A DNA stretch of 15,553 nucleotides, from assembly GCA_002404755.1 (NCBI GenBank), contig DHKI01000031.1:1-15553 (forward strand), in the 5' to 3' direction. The position numbers and the translations under genes are program-made. The notes under the pieces are model-generated. The model saw only the letters and a program-made list of their open reading frames with translations, searched no databases and was not told the DNA's origin. The DNA is from Clostridiales bacterium UBA4698. Its GTDB lineage: Bacteria; Bacillota; Clostridia; TANB77; UBA1234. Each line of letters starts with the position of its first letter. Position 1 is the first letter of the stretch. Below are positions 1 through 7,233 of this stretch, one piece after another.

Positions 1-250
1 GAAATTACTTTTACAAGTCACCATTTATAAATCGCGTAACTTAACAAAGTAAATTTCAACGATTACTGCCCTGTCTTAAAATAAATCCCAAATTTCAACT
101 TCAAGCTCTCCCTTTCCCTTCATTCCTCAAATCATACATTTCCAACCCAATTACTGCCTACAACCCGCCTCCCACCACCTATCCCACACTTTTTCCGTCA
201 TAAATCCCACATCCTTCTCAACAATTCCTTGTTTTCCCCTTTCTTCCACC
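1..250. other. pyrimidine-rich stretch, no convincing gene
   Basis: The plus strand is very rich in C and T and poor in G, unlike the AT-rich spacers elsewhere in the window. Genes on the minus strand here also have pyrimidine-rich plus strands, so this could be the decayed end of a minus-strand gene. The minus strand carries only short open runs in different frames, for example an open stretch ending at a stop at 151-153 that reads about 40 codons back to roughly 275, without a ribosome site I trust. I recognise no family in it. Function unknown. Confidence 0.4.
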
Positions 251-256
251 CGTTTT

Positions 257-267
257 GACTCATAGTC
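257..267 (+). promoter_or_regulatory. C-box operator for the controller protein
   Basis: The sequence GACTCATAGTC is an interrupted palindrome of the form GACT-N3-AGTC, the known C-box of restriction-modification controller proteins. The bases CCGT that follow also match the spacer I remember from characterised C operators such as Esp1396I. It lies directly upstream of the presumed -35 of the Xre gene, where a C-protein dimer would activate its own promoter. The second half-operator is poorly conserved. Identification is from memory of the consensus. Confidence 0.7.
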
Positions 268-269
268 CG

Positions 270-298
270 TTGATATTTATGTTACGTTTTTATATTCT
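270..298 (+). promoter_or_regulatory. putative promoter of the Xre regulator
   Basis: TTGATA at 270-275 and TATTCT at 293-298 are separated by 17 bp and lie 20 bp before the start codon. The -35 is adjacent to the C-box, which fits autoregulation. The -10 matches the consensus only moderately. Confidence 0.45.
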
Positions 299-317
299 CA
301 CTGTGGGGTGAGATAAT

Positions 318-593
318 ATGCAAGATATTAGAGTTTTGATTGGTAGTAGACTTAGATTTTTGAGAAAAGAGGCTGGTATGAGCCAAGAAGCTTTAGGACT
401 AAAAGCTGGAATCGACAGAACATACATTGCTTCTGTTGAAGGTGGCAAAAGAAATATTTCTATAGTTAATATTGAGAAACTTTCGCTTTCTCTTGGCTGT
501 TCACTTACTGAATTCTTCTCAACACCTGAATTTGCTGCTGACAGCAAGAGAATGGCTAAAATTGCTGAGAAAAGCAACGTTAAATATCGTTAA
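318..593 (+). CDS. Xre-family regulator, restriction-modification controller (C-protein) type
   Basis: A 91-aa DNA-binding protein consisting almost entirely of one helix-turn-helix domain (about residues 5-65). The core GMSQEALGLKAGIDRTYIAS followed by a VEGGKRN turn is the pattern of restriction-modification controller proteins such as C.Esp1396I, where the DRTYI segment enters the DNA (here D33-I37). Controller proteins bind as dimers to C-boxes and tune their own gene and the endonuclease gene. A C-box lies 50 bp upstream, which supports this reading over a generic SinR-like repressor. The start ATG has GGGGTGAG upstream. No endonuclease or methylase gene follows: a terminator comes 20 bp after the stop, so within this window it is an orphan. 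Its targets may lie outside the window, or it may control only itself. Confidence 0.85.
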   Translation: MQDIRVLIGSRLRFLRKEAGMSQEALGLKAGIDRTYIASVEGGKRNISIVNIEKLSLSLGCSLTEFFSTPEFAADSKRMAKIAEKSNVKYR

Positions 594-612
594 TATTTTC
601 GATTTTAGCAAT

Positions 613-645
613 AAAAAGGACTTCGAATACGGAGTCCTTTTTTAT
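613..645 (+). terminator. rho-independent terminator of the Xre gene
   Basis: A 12-bp stem (613-624 with 631-642, one G-T pair) with a six-base loop starts 20 bases after the stop codon. The A-run and T-run are part of the stem, so it could work in both directions. Confidence 0.85.
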
Positions 646-714
646 TGTATTTAGGAAAATGGGCTGTAAAATAATTTTCTAATTGTATCGCTTATTCTCC
701 TTATTATAGTAGGC

Positions 715-752
715 AAAAAATCAAAGAGAGTAGCTAAGCAAATGCTACTCCC
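715..752 (-). terminator. terminator of the comEA-pdp operon
   Basis: On the minus strand GAGTAGC (750-744) pairs with GCTACTC (734-728) around a nine-base loop, followed by a T-rich tract at 727-715. The stop codon of the 32-codon ORF lies inside the stem, which marks this as the end of the operon. Confidence 0.7.
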
Positions 753-843
753 TCCAATATTCTAACCCAATTTTCATTAATATTTCAATTGTGTTCCTCT
801 CTGTTAAAACTTCTTGAAACCAATATTCCAATCCAACTTTCAT
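745..843 (-). CDS. 32-aa ORF coupled to the upstream gene, internally repeated
   Basis: This small ORF starts with the ATG of a TAATG stop-start overlap at the end of the 137-aa gene and ends at a TAG inside the operon terminator. It encodes two copies of the motif MK(V/I)GLEYW separated by a 14-residue linker. At DNA level two 37-bp copies (754-790 and 820-856) differ at only three positions. The overlap suggests translational coupling, since no separate ribosome site is visible. It could be a real small protein, or a chance open frame left by duplication of the 3' end of the gene. I do not recognise the motif. Confidence 0.4.
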   Translation of the reverse strand: MKVGLEYWFQEVLTERNTIEILMKIGLEYWRE

Positions 844-856
844 TAATATTTCAATT
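754..856. repeat. 37-bp direct repeat, two copies
   Basis: Copies at 754-790 and 820-856 match at 34 of 37 positions. The second overlaps the last codons of the 137-aa gene. In addition, the 12-mer AATTGTGTTCCT occurs at 787-798 and again at 904-915 inside the gene, so the 3' end of this locus appears to be built from local duplications. Confidence 0.85.
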
Positions 857-1256
857 TATATTCTTTTATTTCCGCGTAATATTTACCTTGTTTTGCTGCT
901 TGAAATTGTGTTCCTAATACCGCTTGTTTTACATATTTTAATTGTTCTGAATTTATGTAAGAACAGTTCTTAGGATTAGTTGTATCAAGTGTTTCAAACA
1001 TCCATGCACCTGCGACAAAATTTTCTTTTTCTTCTTCTGTTAGCCAATTTCCTTTTAATTCTTTTAGCATATCCATTGCTTCTATTACTTGCACATTCTT
1101 TGGCATCTTTTTCATTACTTGTTCATCTATTGCTTTGTAGACTTTTTCTACTTCTTTCAATGACATTTTGTTATTTGTTACTTCCATTAGCAAATTCATT
1201 TTTTGCTCATTTATTTTTGAATCATTTAATTTGAAAAATTTTTCGAATACAGACAT
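843..1256 (-). CDS. hypothetical protein, 137 aa
   Basis: I recognise no family. The protein is soluble-looking, Lys/Glu-rich and probably mostly helical, with no signal peptide or membrane segment. The ATG at 1256 is chosen over a GTG nine bases upstream because AAGGAG (1270-1265) lies eight bases before the ATG and would overlap the GTG. It follows the pyrimidine-nucleoside phosphorylase gene by 62 bp and no terminator is seen between them, so it is probably co-transcribed with comEA and pdp. Its stop codon overlaps the start of a 32-codon ORF, and its last codons lie in a local DNA duplication. Translation signals are good, so it is likely a real gene. Confidence 0.75.
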   Translation of the reverse strand: MSVFEKFFKLNDSKINEQKMNLLMEVTNNKMSLKEVEKVYKAIDEQVMKKMPKNVQVIEAMDMLKELKGNWLTEEEKENFVAGAWMFETLDTTNPKNCSYINSEQLKYVKQAVLGTQFQAAKQGKYYAEIKEYKLKY

Positions 1257-1318
1257 TTTCTCCACTCCTTATTTATTCCTAGTTCCATGATAGCATTTCA
1301 AAAAAATTTTTTCAACAT

Positions 1319-2623
1319 CTATTCTATTATTCCTAAAATTTCTTCTTCTTTTCTTACTTTTTCTTTTGAAATTTTATATGTATTTTTTAGAAATTCTACC
1401 TGCGACATTGCTTTTTCTTCATCATTTGCGTATATGTACAATACAGCATCGCCTTCTTTTACTTCGTCGCCTATTTTTTTCAAGACTTCTATGCCTACTG
1501 CATGGTCTATTTCGTCTTCTTTTCTAACTCTTCCTCCGCCTAGATTTACTACTGCTTGACCTATGTTTTTTGCTTCTATTTTTTCTACATATCCGCTTTC
1601 TCCAATGGTTACTGGCACTTTATATTGGGCTGTCATTAATTTTTCAGGTTCATCTATTATTGATACATTTCCGCCTTGGCATCCTACCATTTCTCTGAAT
1701 TTTTCCAAGCCTTCTCCTGATTGAATTTTGCTTTCGATTAGTTTTATATTTTCAACGATGCTCTCACCCACTCCTGCAAGTTTTAGCATGTATGCTCCCA
1801 ATATTCCGCATACCATTATTACATCTCTTTCGCCATTTCCTTTTAATGTATCGATTGCTTCTTTTGTTTCCATCGCGTTACCTACATATCTACCAAGTGG
1901 TTGATTCATATTTGTTAGCACCGCAATCGTTTCTTTATTTGCCATGTTTCCTATTCTAACCATGGTTTCTGCTAGCAATCTCGCTCTTTCGGTATTTTCC
2001 ATGAAAGCACCGCTTCCACATGTAACCTCTAATAATATCTTATCTGCACCTGCCGCCAATTTTTTGCTCATAACACTTGATGCTATAAGTGGTATGCTTT
2101 CTACTGTTCCAGTCACGTCTCTAAGTGCATACAATTTTTTATCTGCTATCGCTATTTTTTCACTTTGTCCCATTAATGCAATTCCAATTGTTCTAACGTT
2201 TGTTATAAATTCATCTAATGTTAAATTTGTTCTAAATCCAGGAATAGAATCTAATTTATCTATTGTTCCTTGCGTATATCCAAGTCCTCTTCCTGACATC
2301 TTTGCAACTGGAACACCGCATGCCGCAACAAGTGGCATTACAATCATTGTTACTTTATCCCCAATTCCACCTGTGCTATGCTTATCCACTTTTATTCCTT
2401 TGATTTCCGATAAATCTAACATATCCCCAGAGCCTGCCATCGCTAGTGTCAAGTCTAAGATTTCTCTTTCACTCATTCCATTTAAATATATTGCCATAAG
2501 TAGGCTGGATGCTTGATAATCCGTTATATTTCCATTGGAATATTCTTTTACGAAATATTTTATTTCTTCTGTTGATAATTCTTTCATGTCTCTTTTTTCT
2601 TTTATTATATCTACAATATTCAT
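1319..2623 (-). CDS. pdp: pyrimidine-nucleoside phosphorylase
   Basis: Cytoplasmic enzyme of nucleoside salvage that splits uridine, thymidine and deoxyuridine with phosphate into the base and (deoxy)ribose-1-phosphate. The 434-aa length equals that of the Bacillus enzyme. The phosphate-binding KHSTGG stretch is at 81-86 and the family signature SGRGLG...IDKLDSIPGF at 110-130. Lys108 in VAKMSGRG is the residue typical of the broad-specificity enzyme, where E. coli thymidine phosphorylase (deoA) has Met, so Pdp is preferred over DeoA. An oddity is YTQGT where the family usually has HTGGT. The start ATG has GGGGGAT upstream. It lies 19 bp downstream of the comEA-like gene, in the same operon. 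Confidence 0.95.
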   Translation of the reverse strand: MNIVDIIKEKRDMKELSTEEIKYFVKEYSNGNITDYQASSLLMAIYLNGMSEREILDLTLAMAGSGDMLDLSEIKGIKVDKHSTGGIGDKVTMIVMPLVAACGVPVAKMSGRGLGYTQGTIDKLDSIPGFRTNLTLDEFITNVRTIGIALMGQSEKIAIADKKLYALRDVTGTVESIPLIASSVMSKKLAAGADKILLEVTCGSGAFMENTERARLLAETMVRIGNMANKETIAVLTNMNQPLGRYVGNAMETKEAIDTLKGNGERDVIMVCGILGAYMLKLAGVGESIVENIKLIESKIQSGEGLEKFREMVGCQGGNVSIIDEPEKLMTAQYKVPVTIGESGYVEKIEAKNIGQAVVNLGGGRVRKEDEIDHAVGIEVLKKIGDEVKEGDAVLYIYANDEEKAMSQVEFLKNTYKISKEKVRKEEEILGIIE

Positions 2624-2642
2624 ATAAATCCCCCATCTTTTG

Positions 2643-3173
2643 TTATACTTCTATATTATCTTTTATTGAATTAAACTTGCTTTCGCCTATTCCACTGACA
2701 TTCATGATGTCTTCTATAGTATTAAAATATCCATTTTCCTCTCGATATTTTACTATCTTTTCTGCAGTGCTTTTTCCTATTCCATTCAAACTTGAAAGTT
2801 TTTCTACACTTGCAGAATTAATATTTACCATCTTGCTATTAGATTCTTCCCTTTCCTCTACGACAACTTTAGCCGGAACGTTTATCTTTTCTTCATCTAC
2901 GACTATTTTTGCTAGATTGATTCTTGAAATATCGGCGTCCTCCGTTGTACCACCAGCCATTTCAATTATTTGATAAACTCTCGTTCCGTCTTCAACTTCG
3001 AATATGCCCGGCGAATTAACTTCACCAACAACATATGCACAAATCTTTGGAAGTATTCTTTCTTCCCCCGAATAGAAAACAACTTCCTCATCTTTTTTCA
3101 TTAAAAATGTTCCGATCACAACTAAAATAATAAAGGTCCCTATTGCTAACGCGAACTTAACTTTATTATTCAT
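2643..3173 (-). CDS. comEA: ComEA-like DNA-binding membrane protein
   Basis: A 176-aa protein with one N-terminal membrane segment (about 7-25), an extracytoplasmic SLBB domain (about 43-100), a charged linker, and a C-terminal pair of helix-hairpin-helix motifs (about 115-175) with GIGKS at 131-135 and GIGES at 161-165. This is the domain order of ComEA, the surface receptor that binds double-stranded DNA during natural transformation. No comEB, comEC or pilus genes are adjacent: the next gene in the operon is the nucleoside phosphorylase. The pairing may link uptake of DNA with use of its nucleosides, but this is inference. AGGAGG lies seven bases before the ATG. The length is near that of Bacillus ComEA (about 205 aa). 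Confidence 0.88.
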   Translation of the reverse strand: MNNKVKFALAIGTFIILVVIGTFLMKKDEEVVFYSGEERILPKICAYVVGEVNSPGIFEVEDGTRVYQIIEMAGGTTEDADISRINLAKIVVDEEKINVPAKVVVEEREESNSKMVNINSASVEKLSSLNGIGKSTAEKIVKYREENGYFNTIEDIMNVSGIGESKFNSIKDNIEV

Positions 3174-3193
3174 ATAAAACCTCCTATGATGAT

Positions 3194-3222
3194 ATTATAT
3201 CTTATATTTTTTATAATTTAAA
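3194..3222 (-). promoter_or_regulatory. putative promoter of the comEA operon
   Basis: A consensus TATAAT (3199-3194, minus strand) lies 20 bp upstream of the comEA ATG. With a 17-bp spacer the -35 is TTTAAA (3222-3217), which is weak. TTGTTT at 3225-3220 is an alternative with a 20-bp spacer. Confidence 0.5.
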
Positions 3223-3232
3223 CAAAATTTTT

Positions 3233-3246
3233 TCGACTTAAGTCGA
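3233..3246. promoter_or_regulatory. 14-bp perfect palindrome, possible operator
   Basis: TCGACTTAAGTCGA is a perfect palindrome between the divergent comEA and dacF promoters, just upstream of the presumed comEA -35. Its position suggests a binding site for a dimeric regulator of one or both units. I do not recognise the regulator. Confidence 0.4.
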
Positions 3247-3267
3247 CATCCTTTAAATTTTCACACT

Positions 3268-3310
3268 TAAAATGTTGCTATTTGAATAAATTTTATATAA
3301 AATGTTGCTA
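3268..3310 (+). promoter_or_regulatory. dacF promoter embedded in a 13-bp direct repeat
   Basis: TAAAATGTTGCTA occurs at 3268-3280 and 3298-3310, exactly 30 bp apart. TTGCTA of the first copy (3275-3280) and TAAAAT of the second (3298-3303) form a -35/-10 pair with a 17-bp spacer ahead of the gene. The three-helical-turn spacing also suits a regulator binding both copies. Confidence 0.5.
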
Positions 3311-3322
3311 CGGAGGTACTTT

Positions 3323-4657
3323 ATGAAGAAGTTTTTTTTATTCTTATTATTTATCCTTACTTTAGGTTCAAATGTTTTTGCCGTGGAAGTTAGCAGTCCA
3401 CGAGCAATTTTAATAGATGTAGATACAGGTCGAGTTCTTTTTCAAAAAAATGCATACGAGGCAACTTACCCAGCAAGTACGACAAAAGTGTTGACTGCGA
3501 TACTTGTTTTAGAAAATTGCGAATTAGATGAAATGGTTACCGCTAGTGCAACTGCTGTAAATAGTGTTTATGCAAACGGTACAACTGCAAGTATTCAGCC
3601 AGGCGAAGAACTTTCTGTCAGAGATTTACTTTCAACAATGTTAATACATAGTGCAAATGATGCAGCATATGTTCTTGCCGAACATGTTGGCGGAACAATC
3701 GACAGTTTTTCTAGCATGCTAAATGCTAAAGCTAAAGAATTAGGTGCCAAAAGCACATATTTCTTAAATCCGAATGGACTTCCAAATACAAAGCATAAAT
3801 GTTCAGCATATGATATGTCACTTTTTGCAAGATATGCAATGCAAAACTTTCCTGTTTTCAGAGAAATTGTTTCTACTGTAAATTATACATTGCCAATAAC
3901 AGAAAAATATACAGAACTATACATGAATCAATATCCTGACGCAACAAACGTCATTAGATATCTTAATACAACAACAAATCATTTGATAAATCCTAACAGA
4001 ACCTCATATTACTACGAATACGCTACTGGCATAAAGACTGGCTATACTGATGCTGCAGCCAATTGCATTGTAGCAAGTGCTAAAAAAGATGGTGTCGAAT
4101 TAATCGTTGTAATCTTTGGTGCTTCTGGTTGGACTAACCTTAGAAATGATGCCGTAAATCTTTTTGAGTATGGTTTTGGAATTTTGAAATCTGAGCCTCT
4201 TGCAATATCTGGCACGACAATCGAAAAAATTACAATTGAGAATGGTGTTAAAGACGCAAACACTTTGGATGTTATTGTTGAGGATACACTTTATGCCACT
4301 TTGCATTCACAAGAAGATGCTTCGAGTTACACTCCAAAAATAGCTTTAAATTCCGATGTTTCGGCTCCTATAACTGCAGGTCAAGTTGTTGGAACAATAA
4401 CCTATACTGTAAATGATGCCGAATACACATCAAATCTTATCGCAGGAAATAGTGTTGAAGCTAAAACACCAACTATTGAAGTTGCAACAAATACCGTTAA
4501 AAATGTGTTTTTTACGATATTAAAACTGATATTCTGGTGTTTTATAGCATTCGTATTGTTTATTTTCGCAATAGTCTTAATACGTGCATACATAATGACA
4601 AAACGTCAAAGAAGACGCTCAAGACAAAGATATATTTATAACAATAGATTTAGATAA
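3323..4657 (+). CDS. dacF: D-alanyl-D-alanine carboxypeptidase (PBP5/DacF type)
   Basis: Exported serine peptidase (family S11) that removes the last D-Ala from peptidoglycan stem peptides and so limits cross-linking. The 444-aa protein has a signal peptide (1-20, ending NVFA), the catalytic SxxK at S52-K55, SAN at 110-112 and KTG at 238-240, followed by a PBP5-type C-terminal beta domain. It ends with a true membrane helix (about 394-425) and a strongly basic tail in place of the usual amphipathic anchor helix. The ATG at 3323 is preferred because CGGAGGT precedes it by six bases. An in-frame ATG at 3302 has no ribosome site and would spoil the signal peptide. Several paralogues exist in spore formers, so DacF versus DacA cannot be settled. 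Confidence 0.9.
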   Translation: MKKFFLFLLFILTLGSNVFAVEVSSPRAILIDVDTGRVLFQKNAYEATYPASTTKVLTAILVLENCELDEMVTASATAVNSVYANGTTASIQPGEELSVRDLLSTMLIHSANDAAYVLAEHVGGTIDSFSSMLNAKAKELGAKSTYFLNPNGLPNTKHKCSAYDMSLFARYAMQNFPVFREIVSTVNYTLPITEKYTELYMNQYPDATNVIRYLNTTTNHLINPNRTSYYYEYATGIKTGYTDAAANCIVASAKKDGVELIVVIFGASGWTNLRNDAVNLFEYGFGILKSEPLAISGTTIEKITIENGVKDANTLDVIVEDTLYATLHSQEDASSYTPKIALNSDVSAPITAGQVVGTITYTVNDAEYTSNLIAGNSVEAKTPTIEVATNTVKNVFFTILKLIFWCFIAFVLFIFAIVLIRAYIMTKRQRRRSRQRYIYNNRFR

Positions 4658-4772
4658 ACCGCTTAGGCGTTAAAAAATAAAATTATTCTCATTTAATATT
4701 ACGATTTATAATTCATATTTAGATAAATTTTCCCGAATTGCAATATTTAATGAGCTATTTTTTAAAAAAGTG

Positions 4773-4805
4773 TTGACAAAACCATATAAAGCGTGCTAAT
4801 ATAAT
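4773..4805 (+). promoter_or_regulatory. tRNA-Arg promoter
   Basis: Consensus TTGACA at 4773-4778 is followed by an AT-rich -10 region. TAATAT at 4797-4802 gives an 18-bp spacer and is preferred. A perfect TATAAT at 4800-4805 would need 21 bp. Confidence 0.7.
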
Positions 4806-4822
4806 AAATGTCGCAAGGTTAT

Positions 4823-4899
<77 letters not shown>

Positions 4900-4914
4900 T
4901 ACTATATGCGATGG

Positions 4915-4948
4915 AATCCCAGTCATTCTAAGAGTGACTGGGATTTTT
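4915..4948 (+). terminator. terminator of tRNA-Arg
   Basis: An 11-bp stem, 4915-4925 with 4935-4945, has a nine-base loop and runs into a T-tract, 16 bases after the tRNA CCA end. Confidence 0.9.
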
Positions 4949-5032
4949 ATTATATTCTCCGCAAGCAAACTCTTGTTTTAAAAATAGGCGTTTTATGACA
5001 AAAAGGCACCTAAGTGTTGCACTTTTTCATAC

Positions 5033-5060
5033 AAAAAGGGACTTCCTCCGAAGTCCCTTT
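5033..5060 (-). terminator. terminator of spoIIE
   Basis: A perfect 11-bp stem (5050-5060 with 5035-5045) has a four-base loop. Read on the minus strand it is followed by a run of T, and it begins 10 bases after the spoIIE stop codon. Confidence 0.9.
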
Positions 5061-5070
5061 ACTTTATGTA

Positions 5071-7196
5071 TTACGCCACTTTTACTACCAGCACTGTCAT
5101 GTCATCTTTTGCTATTCCATATGTTGCATCAAGCATTTCTTGCATTATTATATCTGCAAGTCTTTGTGGCTCTTCTGATTTTATTTGCTTTGCTAAAGCA
5201 TCTATTGTTCTTTCTTCTGGCAATTTGCTAGATGTGTCAAATACGCCATCTGTTGTCATTATGAAGAAATCACCTTTCTTTAATTTTTCTGCCTTTAAAT
5301 CTACATCTATGTCATCTATTATGCCAATTGGAAGCGACATTGATTCTACTTTTTTTAGCTTTCCACTTTCTTTTATTAAAGTTGGACAAGCACTTACTTT
5401 TACGAATTCTACTTCGCATGTGTTTGGATCAAATATCGCCACATCTAATGTTGCGAAGTTTTCTTCTTCTTTTCCCACTAGCAAATATGAGTTTAATAGT
5501 TTTACTGCTGTTTCTTTATCGAATCCTGTGTTTAAGAATTTTTCTAGCGTTAACATTACTTTTTTGCTATTTCTAGCAGCCATTTCTCCGCGAGCCCATG
5601 CCATCGCTAAGTCCTACTAATATTTTTCCATCTTTTAGTTTTATCACTGTTGTACTATCCCCCGAGATTATGCTATTGTTTTTCTTTTTCTTTGCTATGC
5701 CTATCTCAAGTGAATATTTTCCTTCTTCTTTTTCTGCCTTTACAACAGTTTCTTTCATCTCATCTTTTACTTTATTTAATGCGTTTGAAACTTCTTTCAA
5801 CTGTTTTGATATATGTTTTTTGTTTTCATTCATTCGCTCTTGCCAATCTTGATTTACTTTATATATCTCATACGAGAAGTTTAAACCATCCGCTAATAAT
5901 GGCTTATTTTCGCAACATGTATCATCTAAATCTTCTGCTTTTATATCGCCTTTTGCTTGTAAGTGTGTTATTGCATTGAATGTTGTTTCGTACATTTTAT
6001 GATAATTTTTTGTCCAACATTTTTCATAGTTTTCACATCTTTTGCAAGTATTTTCATTTAAAGTTTTTATAAAGCTTCCCATCGCATCTGTGACCTGCTC
6101 ATCATCTTCTTTTTTTGCATACACATTGTCTGCCATTTCTGACACTACATCACATGCTGCACCAAGCTTTAACATCGTTGATTCTTCTATGTATCCTTCT
6201 TTTCCCTCAGGAAGTGCATTGTTGTAATCAAATAAGTCATCTATTACAACCACTGCCTTTTTAGGCATGAAGAACAGTGCTATTGAAGCTATTATTATTT
6301 CTTTTAAACTTACAATTACTTCTGTCGAGCCATTTGCATAGAATGCTAAGATTATATTTCCAATAATGAATCCAAGTATTGCACCTACTTTGCCAAACCT
6401 TGCAAATATTCCTGATAGCAGTCCACAAAAGCCATATGTCGCAATCGTTGCAACACTACCAAATCCCATTAGTGCAAGTACTATTGAAATAGATATTCCG
6501 TGCGGATGCTCCTATGCTCGCTCCTCTTCTCCAACCGAGAAGCATAACAATTAGTATACTAACAATTCCACCAAGTGTCATTCCAAATATACTAATTGCA
6601 GAGAAGCTGCTTAGTATAATTGTTATCAAAACTCCTGCTGCTGTAACTTGCTCTGCTCCAAAAATTCCTTTTGAAAACACATTCATTATTACTGGCAAAC
6701 CTTCTGAAAATATCATGTAAAATATTGCGACTGTGATGCTAGTATACGCAGCCATTAAGGCATCATACACTAGCATTCCGTTTATAGCTAGTCCAACCAT
6801 TTCTGAAATTGCGGTCGCAAAAATTATTCTTGCCACATTTCCAACTTTAGTATTTTCGTTTTTGATGAAGGCTTTGATCAAAACATATAATACAGAAGCT
6901 ATTAAAAATTTTGTTAGTGCTGTGCCACCAAAAAATATGGTTGTTGTAATTGAAATTAGCACCCACGGAATGATAAGTGGAACTCCTGCCGAATTTATCG
7001 CCGCAAATATCGCCATTCCAAATGGCATTGCTCCCGATGCTAATTTTAAGCTACTAACTAAAATTGAAATAATAAATACTATAATATTTTTAAAGCTTCC
7101 AATCAATGTTTCAAAATCTAAAGAAATTTTCTTTTCGACCACTTCTCCTTCATTTAAATCATCAAATCTAAATTTACTTTTTAAACTTTCTTTCAA
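5071..7196 (-). CDS. spoIIE: stage II sporulation protein E, needs two +1 frameshifts
   Basis: Membrane serine phosphatase that dephosphorylates the anti-anti-sigma factor SpoIIAA, activates sigma-F in the forespore and helps FtsZ form the polar septum. The gene is in three overlapping frames. Reading +1 at two CGG codons gives one 707-aa protein: a multi-helix membrane domain (to about 310), a central domain with CKRC...C (384-393), and a C-terminal PP2C domain with DGMGSG (531-536), TTDGVFD (647-653) and KDDMT near 696-700. The predicted metal ligands D531, D649 and D698 are all present. B. subtilis SpoIIE has 827 aa. Recoded residues are Gly233 and Gly536, the latter the conserved Gly of the phosphatase motif. 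The TTG at 7196 is chosen because AAGAGGT lies seven bases upstream. A GTG at 7205 overlaps that site and an ATG at 7200 is out of frame. No internal stops or other damage argue against an old pseudogene. Confidence 0.85.
5587..5593 (-). other. putative +1 frameshift site 2 in spoIIE (TCG-C-GGA)
   Basis: The zero frame reads GGC TCG CGG AGA and stops four codons later. Skipping the C at 5590 gives GGC TCG GGA GAA and completes the invariant DGMGSG motif, continuing into the rest of the PP2C domain. CGG is the last zero-frame codon that can be bypassed to give this motif. Confidence 0.75.
6497..6503 (-). other. putative +1 frameshift site 1 in spoIIE (GCA-C-GGA)
   Basis: The zero frame reads TCC GCA CGG AAT and ends in a stop 12 codons on. 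Skipping the C at 6500 gives TCC GCA GGA ATA and continues the hydrophobic membrane domain without interruption. The context is again CGG followed by A. Confidence 0.75.
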
Positions 7197-7233
7197 ACAT
7201 AACACCTCTTAACTTTTTCTTTTGAATGCTCCA

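Noticed and set aside
1944..2516. Long open frames on the strand opposite pdp, spoIIE, smc and metG (for example 1944-2516 and 8119-8685)
   Set aside because: They are antisense shadows of well-recognised genes, hydrophobic or Ser/Leu-rich, without ribosome sites or family resemblance.
3302..3322. Upstream ATG of dacF at 3302
   Set aside because: It has no ribosome site and lies in the promoter repeat. The ATG at 3323 has CGGAGGT at good spacing and gives a normal signal peptide.
4999..5026. Second hairpin between tRNA-Arg and spoIIE
   Set aside because: The AAAAAG/CTTTTT arms pair only with a bulge, and the better terminator at 5033-5060 already serves spoIIE.
7198..7200. ATG at 7200 as start of spoIIE
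   Set aside because: It is in the wrong frame, stops after eight codons and is too close to the ribosome site. TTG at 7196 is in frame at the right distance.
5071..7205. spoIIE as an ordinary pseudogene or three separate genes
   Set aside because: All domains, metal ligands, promoter, ribosome site and terminator are intact and the only lesions are two single bases in identical CGG-A contexts. The second and third frames have no ribosome sites at their first start codons. Sequencing error cannot be fully excluded without reads.
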